A DNA stretch of 11,416 bases from Pseudomonadota bacterium (GTDB lineage: Bacteria > Pseudomonadota > Alphaproteobacteria > Rhizobiales > Xanthobacteraceae): assembly GCA_023433965.1 (NCBI GenBank), contig JAEYTQ010000283.1, forward strand, positions 1-11,416, in the 5' to 3' direction. A program made the translations under genes and the position numbers. The stretch's first letter is position 1; every line of letters starts with the position of its first letter. The notes beneath the pieces were generated by a model that saw only the letters and a program-made list of their open reading frames with translations, made no database searches and was not told the DNA's origin. Of the stretch, positions 6,415 through 11,416 are shown piece after piece.

Positions 6415-7659
6415 CTAGTGCTCGAACACCAGCCGTGCGCCGACCGTCCCCTCGAGGCTGCGGATCTGCTGGAGCAGTTCGCCGGAATCATGCCCGCCGA
6501 GATCGGCGTCGAGGACGACGTAGCCGAGGTCGCCCGCGGTCTCCAGATATTGCGCGGCGATATTGATGTCGCGCTGGAGGAAGACCTCGTTCAGCCGCCG
6601 CAGCATGCCCGGCACGTTGCGATGGACATGGCTGAAGCGCGCGCCGGAGGGGCGGAGATGCAGTTGCACCTCCGGGAAATTCACCGCGCCCATGGTCGAT
6701 CCCGTGACGAAATAGTCGACCAGCTTGCGCGCGACCTCGCCGCCGATGCGCTCCTGCGCCTCCTCGGTCGAGCCGCCGATATGCGGCGTGAGGATCACGT
6801 TCTCGAGGCCCTGCACCGGGCTGTTGAAGCGATCCGCGTTCGAGGACGGCTCGACCGGAAACACGTCGACGGCCGCGCCGGCGAGATGACCATCGCGCAA
6901 GGCGCGCGCCAGCGCATCGAGATCGACCACGGTGCCGCGGCTGTTGTTGATCAGGAACGAGCCCGGCTTCATCGCCCGCAGCTCCCTCTCGCCGATCATG
7001 CCGGCGGTCTCAGGCGTCTCCGGCACGTGCAGGCTGACGACGTCGCTCTGCGCCAGCAGCTCTTCCAGCCGTTCGACCGGCTCGGTGTTGCCGTGACGGA
7101 GCTTGTCGGTGCGGTCGAAATAGATCACCCGCATGCCCATGGCTTCGGCGAGGGTCGAGAGCTGCGAGCCGATATTGCCGTAGCCGACGATGCCGAGCGT
7201 GCGGCCGCGCACCTCGCGGCTGCCGGTCGCCGACTTGTCCCAGCCCCCCTGATGAGCCGACACCGAGCGCGGAAAGATCCGCCGCAGCAGCATCACGATC
7301 TCGCCGACCACGAGCTCGGCGACGCTGCGCGTGTTGGAGAACGGCGCGTTGAAGACCGGAATACCGCGCTTGCGCGCCGCCGCGAGATCCACCTGGTTGG
7401 TGCCGACGCTGAAGCAGCCCACAGCGAGCAGCTGGTCGGCCGCGGCGAGCATCTCATCGGTGATCTGGGTGCGCGAGCGGATGCCGAGCAACGACACGCC
7501 CTTAAGCGCGCGCCGCAGATCCTCGCCGTCCAGCGCCTTGGTCAGCCGCTCGATATTGGCGAAGCCCGCGCTCCTGAACAGGTCGACAGCGCTATCATTG
7601 ACGCCTTCGAGCAGCAGCGCCTTCGCACTCCGCTCGGGGCTTTGGCCTGGGGCTGACAT
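6415..7659 (-). CDS. serA: D-3-phosphoglycerate dehydrogenase, E. coli type with ACT domain
   Basis: The 414-residue product catalyses the first step of serine synthesis, oxidising 3-phosphoglycerate to 3-phosphohydroxypyruvate with NAD+; the E. coli enzyme also reduces 2-oxoglutarate. The NAD-binding fold holds GIVGYGNIG (156-164), and the catalytic trio is R241 (NNSRGTVVD), E270 (FPVEP) and H293 (LTPHIGGST). A C-terminal ACT domain (about 344-414, FSHVHRNVPGMLRRLNEVF) is the serine-feedback site in the family. Length and motifs such as GSREVRGRTLGI, SLHVPE and AVNFPEV match E. coli SerA closely, not the longer 520-residue type common in rhizobia, so a second serA elsewhere is possible. The frame stays open to 7800, but the start at 7659 has GGAG five bases upstream and gives the family length; the extra 47 residues have no counterpart. 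A 22-bp inverted repeat just upstream may regulate it. Confidence 0.93.
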   Translation of the reverse strand: MSAPGQSPERSAKALLLEGVNDSAVDLFRSAGFANIERLTKALDGEDLRRALKGVSLLGIRSRTQITDEMLAAADQLLAVGCFSVGTNQVDLAAARKRGIPVFNAPFSNTRSVAELVVGEIVMLLRRIFPRSVSAHQGGWDKSATGSREVRGRTLGIVGYGNIGSQLSTLAEAMGMRVIYFDRTDKLRHGNTEPVERLEELLAQSDVVSLHVPETPETAGMIGERELRAMKPGSFLINNSRGTVVDLDALARALRDGHLAGAAVDVFPVEPSSNADRFNSPVQGLENVILTPHIGGSTEEAQERIGGEVARKLVDYFVTGSTMGAVNFPEVQLHLRPSGARFSHVHRNVPGMLRRLNEVFLQRDINIAAQYLETAGDLGYVVLDADLGGHDSGELLQQIRSLEGTVGARLVFEH

Positions 7660-7673
7660 GGTGTCTCCATAGA

Positions 7674-7695
7674 TATGAGCTTGTCGCAGCTCATA
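7674..7695. promoter_or_regulatory. 22-bp inverted repeat before serA
   Basis: Perfect 8-bp arms, tatgagct (7674-7681) and agctcata (7688-7695), flank six bases (tgtcgc). It ends 14 bases before the serA ATG, just ahead of the GGAG ribosome binding site. It could be a repressor operator, or in the mRNA a hairpin next to the ribosome binding site. I do not recognise the regulator, and no clear promoter is visible upstream of it. Confidence 0.5.
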
Positions 7696-7810
7696 GACCG
7701 CGGACGATGCGCGGCACAATAGGGGTGCGGATACGGGGGAAGATGGCGGGACCGGTCGATGTGCTTGCATCCCCACCAGCGTCGTCACATCTGCGCGCAC
7801 AATTGCCGAT

Positions 7811-7861
7811 CCGTCATCCTTCGAGGGTCGCTGAAGAAGCGGCCACCTCTCAGGGTGACGG
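7811..7861. repeat. intergenic inverted repeat, possible rhodanese-gene terminator
   Basis: The ends ccgtcatcct (7811-7820) and agggtgacgg (7852-7861) are inverted copies with one mismatch in ten, and further partial pairing (cgagg with cctct) continues inwards. It starts 9 nt beyond the rhodanese gene's stop codon. The ends match a 'cgtcatccttcgagg...cacctcagggtgacg' family that I remember as multi-copy in Bradyrhizobiaceae; this is recall, as only one copy is present. Its position suggests termination or 3'-end protection of the rhodanese mRNA. Confidence 0.65.
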
Positions 7862-7870
7862 AATTTAGAG

Positions 7871-9103
7871 TCAAATCACATAAAACCCGTGCGTGCCGTC
7901 GCGGCGGAGCTGCTCGACGAGGCCGTATTCCCAGTCGAGATAGGCCTGCATCGCAGCTTCCGCCACATCGGTCCCCTCATAGGGCCGGCGGTAGCGGCGG
8001 GCTGGATCGGGCTTCGGCAAGACGTGCGGCGGACCGATCTCGAGCGCACCGTCATAGCCACCTTCGAGCACATAGACCTCCCAGCCCATTTGCGCCAGCC
8101 AGGACGCCGTCATGTCGGCGCGGATGTTTCTGTCGTCCGTCAGGACCATGCGCGCGCCGCGCACCGGCGCGGCCATGTCGGTTTCCTGGACGAGCTGGCC
8201 GCCGGGATAGTGGCGGAAACCGGGGAGATGACCGGCGGCATAGTCCTCGGCGTCGCGCACGTCGAAACGATAAAGCGTGCGATCGGTCTGCGCGGCAAGC
8301 GCCGACATCTCGTTCGCCCCGATATGGCGAACACCGGCGCGATAGGCGACGTCGCGCGCCTTGGCCGGACCGCCCTCGACCGGACCGACCCCGCCGCGCC
8401 TGTCGGCGCCGTGATCCAGCGAATGCCGCGCCAGTGTCCAGCCGATCGTGCCGTTGCGCAGCGCTCGCACCTTGTTCGGCACGCCGGCGTTGATCAGCGA
8501 CTGGGTGCCGATAATGGAGCGGGTACGGCCGGCGCAGTTGACGATGATCGTCGTTTCAGGGTCGGGTGCGGCCTGCCCTGCCCGCAGCACCAGTTCGGCA
8601 CCGGGGACGCTGACCGAACCCGGAATGTTCATGGTCTCATATTCGTCGAAACGGCGCACGTCGAGGATGGCGATGTTGGCCTTGTCGGCAATGAGCCCTG
8701 CCACTTCGTCGGCGCTCAGCGAGGGCGTGTGGCGGCGCGACTCGACCAGCTCGCCGAAGGCCTTCGAATAGGAATTGACGTCCTCGAAAATCTCGAAGCT
8801 CGCATCGCGCCAGGCCTTCAGCCCGCCGTCGAGTGCGCTGACATTGGTGTAGCCGAGTGAAGCCAGATGCTCGGCGCCGGACGCGACGAGCCCCTCGCCG
8901 TCATCATAGAGCACGACCGCGACGTCCATGCGCGGCAGCCTGACTTCCGCCTCGACGGCAATCCGGTCCACGGCCATGTTGGCGGCGAACAGCGGATGGC
9001 CGGTGGCGAAGGCCGCCTCGTATCTGAGATCGAGCAACGCGATCTCCTCGCGCAGCAGCAGCGCACGGCGGATATGGGCGGGGGTGACGGTCGGAAGCTT
9101 CAT
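7871..9103 (-). CDS. triple-rhodanese-domain protein with one active-site cysteine
   Basis: The 410-residue product has three rhodanese domains in a row, no signal peptide and no membrane segment. Domain 1 (about 8-104: LLDLRYEAAFATGHPLFAAN, ending LDGGLKAW) has VVLYDDGEG where the active loop should be and so lacks the cysteine. Domain 2 (about 128-230: ILDVRRFDEYETMNIPGSVSVPGAEL) has the proper loop NCAGRTRS with C190. Domain 3 (about 260-350: RFDVRDAEDYAAGHLPG, ending VLEGGYDGAL) has LTDDRNIRAD, again without cysteine. C190 is the only cysteine I find in the protein. Rhodaneses carry sulfane sulfur as a cysteine persulfide from thiosulfate or another donor to cyanide or a thiol. The two inactive domains probably shape substrate or partner binding. 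The true donor and acceptor are unknown. An AGGG about nine bases upstream supports the start. Confidence 0.9.
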   Translation of the reverse strand: MKLPTVTPAHIRRALLLREEIALLDLRYEAAFATGHPLFAANMAVDRIAVEAEVRLPRMDVAVVLYDDGEGLVASGAEHLASLGYTNVSALDGGLKAWRDASFEIFEDVNSYSKAFGELVESRRHTPSLSADEVAGLIADKANIAILDVRRFDEYETMNIPGSVSVPGAELVLRAGQAAPDPETTIIVNCAGRTRSIIGTQSLINAGVPNKVRALRNGTIGWTLARHSLDHGADRRGGVGPVEGGPAKARDVAYRAGVRHIGANEMSALAAQTDRTLYRFDVRDAEDYAAGHLPGFRHYPGGQLVQETDMAAPVRGARMVLTDDRNIRADMTASWLAQMGWEVYVLEGGYDGALEIGPPHVLPKPDPARRYRRPYEGTDVAEAAMQAYLDWEYGLVEQLRRDGTHGFYVI

Positions 9104-9129
9104 GGCGTGGACCCTAGGAAGGACAGGCC

Positions 9130-9146
9130 ATCGGCTTTTGGCCGAT
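9130..9146 (-). terminator. small hairpin between PepSY and rhodanese genes
   Basis: Arms atcggc (9130-9135) and gccgat (9141-9146) enclose a 5-nt loop in the 75-nt gap after the PepSY stop codon. There is no U-run after it on the minus strand. It could weakly terminate the iron-uptake operon or lie in the leader of the rhodanese mRNA. Confidence 0.3.
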
Positions 9147-9178
9147 TAAGAGCGTGTTGGCTAGCCTCGTCGGCTCCG

Positions 9179-10372
9179 TCACTCGCCGGGAACGAGCCGT
9201 CCGAGCGGGGGCTGCGCCGGGCGCCGCAGCTTGCGGCGCGACAGGTAGAGCAGAATTCCCGTGACCGAGAACAACGGCATCAGGATCGCGGCAATCATGA
9301 AGGCGAGCTTGCCCGGCCAGCCCAGGATCGCGCCGCGATGAATGTCGTAGATCGCCGCGATGACCTTCTCGCCGAACGTCTTGTCGTCATAGCGCGCGGC
9401 GGAGACCACCAGGCCCGTGACCGCATCGATGCGAAATTCGTCGCGCGTGGCCTCGAGCGTTCTGTCTTTTGCCCATGACCGGATTCGCATCACCGTACCC
9501 GGGCCGGCCGGCAGCGTCAGCAAGGCCCGGGAGAACCGGCCGCTCTCCTCGCGCTGGAACGTCGTCCAGGCCGGATCGAATCCGAGCGGTGGCGTCGGCT
9601 CGGAATTGGCCGTACGCGACGGCTTTGCCGGCGTGTTTGGCTGCATCTTCGCTGCGGCGACGTGCGGACGCGCAAGCAACCAGGTCACGCCATCCTTGTA
9701 CCATTCGAAAGAGAAATACAGTCCGGTAAGCGTCATGGCCAGGTAGATCGGCAGGATCCAGGTGCCGATCACGGCATGCAGCGACCGGTGCAGTCCGCGA
9801 CCGCTGAGCCCGAGATTCGGCTGCAGCCATAAATTCACGCTGCCCCCGCGACGCGGCCAGCGCAGCACGAGACCCGAGACCAGCATGACGATCAGACCGA
9901 GCGCGACGGTGCCGGTGATCGGGCGCCCCCAACCCTTGCCGTCGCCGGGAACGAGCAGCCAGCGATGCAGCCGGCGCACGGTCGCGAAGAACGCTTCCCC
10001 GCGCGGCGAACCCAGCACGCGCGCGTCGTAGGGGTCGACATAGAGCGAGGCCGGCCGTCCGCCGTTTTCGTCTCGCGCGAAGCGGACATGGGCGGCGGCC
10101 GCCGGGTCGCGCGAGAGCGTGACGGCCGAAACCTTGCCCAAGTCCTGCGCCGCTTTCAGCCGCGCGACCAACGTGTCCGGCAGCAGCGCCGGCGTCCCGC
10201 GCGGCGCGACCCGCATGATGTCGACATTGAGACCATCGACGATCTCGTCCTCAAAAGCCATGATCGCACCGGTCAGAGCGATCAGGGCGAGCACCAGCGC
10301 GAGCACCAGGCCGACGACGGAATGGACCTGGAGCAGGACTGCCTTGACTGTGTGCCCGCGCAGCCACGTCAT
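9179..10372 (-). CDS. PepSY-associated membrane protein, probable siderophore reductase (FoxB/FegB type)
   Basis: The 397-residue product is an inner-membrane protein with four helices at about residues 14-40, 152-172, 200-222 and 356-378. A periplasmic PepSY-like domain (about 41-150) lies between the first two, and a second periplasmic stretch (223-355) between the last two. Histidines near the helices (H17, H136, H195, H199, H345) are candidate haem ligands. Related proteins such as FoxB of Pseudomonas are haem-containing reductases that free iron from hydroxamate siderophores in the periplasm, and FegB of Bradyrhizobium follows the ferrichrome receptor FegA. Family features seen are GLVLALVLALIALTGAIMAFEDE, RLHRWLL, SGLVLRWPRR and DIHRGAILGWPGK. 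It starts 2 nt after the receptor's stop with no clear ribosome binding site, suggesting translational coupling. The siderophore reductase role is inferred from family and position. Confidence 0.9.
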   Translation of the reverse strand: MTWLRGHTVKAVLLQVHSVVGLVLALVLALIALTGAIMAFEDEIVDGLNVDIMRVAPRGTPALLPDTLVARLKAAQDLGKVSAVTLSRDPAAAAHVRFARDENGGRPASLYVDPYDARVLGSPRGEAFFATVRRLHRWLLVPGDGKGWGRPITGTVALGLIVMLVSGLVLRWPRRGGSVNLWLQPNLGLSGRGLHRSLHAVIGTWILPIYLAMTLTGLYFSFEWYKDGVTWLLARPHVAAAKMQPNTPAKPSRTANSEPTPPLGFDPAWTTFQREESGRFSRALLTLPAGPGTVMRIRSWAKDRTLEATRDEFRIDAVTGLVVSAARYDDKTFGEKVIAAIYDIHRGAILGWPGKLAFMIAAILMPLFSVTGILLYLSRRKLRRPAQPPLGRLVPGE

Positions 10373-10374
10373 CG

Positions 10375-11416
10375 CTAGAACTTCACGGTCGCCGACAAAG
10401 ATACGCGCCTTGCATCGCCGATCGCGACGCCGAGATTGTTCTGCGCGGACGTATAGTAGACCGTGTCGAACAGGTTCTTGACGTTGAGCTGATAGACGAC
10501 GGGCAGCGTCTGCTGCTTCGTCTCGTAGGTCGCGAAGACGTCCGCGACCACATAGGACGGCAGCACGAACGTGTTCAACGCATCGCCGGGCCGGTCGCCG
10601 ACGTAGCGGGCACCGCCGCCGAGCCTGAGCTGGCCGGGAAGCATGGTGCCGAAATCATAGACCAGATAGAGCGAAGCCGTGTTCATGGCCACGTTCTGCA
10701 ACTGCTTGCCGGCATAGGTCGGATCCTCGGTCACGCGTGCATCGGTGTAACCATAGCTTCCGACCAAGCTCCAATGATCGGATAAGCGGCCGGTGACGTC
10801 GAGCTCGACGCCGCGGGAGCGCGCCTTGCCGGCCGCGGTGTATACGTTCACGCCGAGTACTGGGCTGAACTGGCTGACCAGCACGTTTCGCTTCTCGATG
10901 TCGTAAACCGCGAGCGTGCCTGAAAGACGCTTGTTGAGATCGAATTTGAGACCGGTCTCGTACTGTGTGCCTTCCTCCGGTGCGATGTTCGAGCCCAGCA
11001 CGAACCCGCCGCTGTTGGCCAACGGCGCGATCGTCGAGTTCGGCTTCAGCGACTGGGTGTAACTCGCGTAGAGCGAGAGCTGGTCGGTGAGCTTGAGGAC
11101 CGCTCCGCCGAGCGGGAGCACCGCATCCGCGGAGACGTCCGTGTTCACTCTGAATGGCTTTCCGCGCCCGGCCAGCTGGTCGTAGTCCATGTACCGCACC
11201 CCGCCGACCACAGCGAGCCGCTCGGTCAGATGCAGCGTGTCCTGGAAGAACAGCGACCACTGGCCGAGCTTGTCGGTCTGGGCGCTGTCGCTGTTCGAGA
11301 CCGTCGTGCCCGGCCCGATCAGGCCGTAGACGGGATTGTAGACGTTGAAGGTCGGTGCCGCCTGCCGGATCAGATTGTCGCGGTAAATCGTGCGATACTG
11401 GCCGTCGCCGCCGAAC
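10375..11416 (-). CDS. TonB-dependent siderophore receptor, C-terminal part (5' end outside window)
   Basis: The last 346 residues of an outer-membrane receptor are present; the frame is open to the window edge, so the plug domain, TonB box and signal peptide are missing. What remains is about half of a 22-strand barrel: alternating strands, QWSLFFQDTLHLTERLAVVGGVRYMDY near the window edge, LSLYASYTQSLKPN, the signature around PEEGTQYETGLKFDL, SRGVELDVTGRLSDHWSL, LNVKNLFDTVYY and the terminal phenylalanine of VSLSATVKF needed for barrel assembly. These fit the FhuA/FoxA/FegA group that takes up ferric hydroxamates such as ferrichrome with energy from TonB-ExbBD; the exact ligand cannot be read from this half. 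The adjoining PepSY gene supports the hydroxamate role. An in-frame GTG at 11211 is internal, not the start. Iron control (Irr/Fur) would be upstream, out of view. Confidence 0.93.
   Translation of the reverse strand, partial: FGGDGQYRTIYRDNLIRQAAPTFNVYNPVYGLIGPGTTVSNSDSAQTDKLGQWSLFFQDTLHLTERLAVVGGVRYMDYDQLAGRGKPFRVNTDVSADAVLPLGGAVLKLTDQLSLYASYTQSLKPNSTIAPLANSGGFVLGSNIAPEEGTQYETGLKFDLNKRLSGTLAVYDIEKRNVLVSQFSPVLGVNVYTAAGKARSRGVELDVTGRLSDHWSLVGSYGYTDARVTEDPTYAGKQLQNVAMNTASLYLVYDFGTMLPGQLRLGGGARYVGDRPGDALNTFVLPSYVVADVFATYETKQQTLPVVYQLNVKNLFDTVYYTSAQNNLGVAIGDARRVSLSATVKF

Noticed and set aside
6367..7656. A 429-codon plus-strand open frame opposite serA
   Set aside because: It is antisense to serA with Arg/His/Ala-rich composition and no family match; it is a shadow frame.
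7660..7800. A 47-residue N-terminal extension of SerA
   Set aside because: The ATG at 7659 has a good GGAG site and gives the usual length. The extension reads through the inverted repeat and has no counterpart in SerA.
1..11416. A single multi-gene defence, biosynthetic or mobile system
   Set aside because: All eight genes belong to known housekeeping or accessory-metabolism families with separate promoters or long gaps. No integrase, transposase, toxin, nuclease or synthase is present.

Overview
The window is ordinary-looking chromosomal DNA from a GC-rich alphaproteobacterium, most likely Bradyrhizobium or a close relative. The reasons are the GC-rich codon use, intergenic palindromic repeats of a kind I remember from Bradyrhizobium-type genomes, and a siderophore receptor followed by a PepSY membrane protein, which resembles the fegAB arrangement known from Bradyrhizobium. 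The genus is an inference; nothing in the sequence fixes the species. Eight protein genes are supported and all are on the minus strand, so transcription runs from high to low coordinates. I see no tRNA, rRNA, CRISPR array, insertion sequence or phage gene.

In order of transcription: (1) 11416-9179 holds the 3' part of a TonB-dependent siderophore receptor (cut by the window edge) and, 2 nt later, a four-helix PepSY membrane protein. Together they form an iron-uptake pair. (2) 9103-7871 encodes a protein of three rhodanese domains with a single cysteine, followed by a palindromic repeat that may end its transcript. (3) 7659-6415 is serA, D-3-phosphoglycerate dehydrogenase of the E. coli type with a C-terminal ACT domain; a 22-bp inverted repeat lies just upstream. 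(4) 6306-5072 is a two-gene operon: a MarR-family regulator, then a crotonase-fold enzyme with the isomerase-type rather than hydratase-type glutamate. A TTGACA box, a 17-nt spacer and a -10-like box place the predicted transcription start on the regulator's ATG, and a perfect 18-bp palindrome covers that start codon. (5) 4959-2878 is a methyl-accepting chemotaxis protein with a large periplasmic helical sensor. (6) 2754-1816 is a DapA-superfamily lyase resembling L-2-keto-3-deoxyarabonate dehydratase. (7) 1444-44 is an SBP56 (selenium-binding protein / methanethiol oxidase) family protein.

The only gene-free stretch above 300 bases is 1445-1815; it carries a 137-bp mosaic of palindromic repeats. 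The genes do not form one pathway. They read as separate units: iron uptake, sulfur transfer, serine synthesis, acyl-CoA metabolism with its own regulator, chemotaxis, sugar-acid catabolism and methanethiol oxidation. I found no convincing undescribed multi-gene system. The most informative signals are the MarR promoter/operator layout, the active-site substitutions in the crotonase and the DapA-like enzyme, and the one-cysteine rhodanese array.
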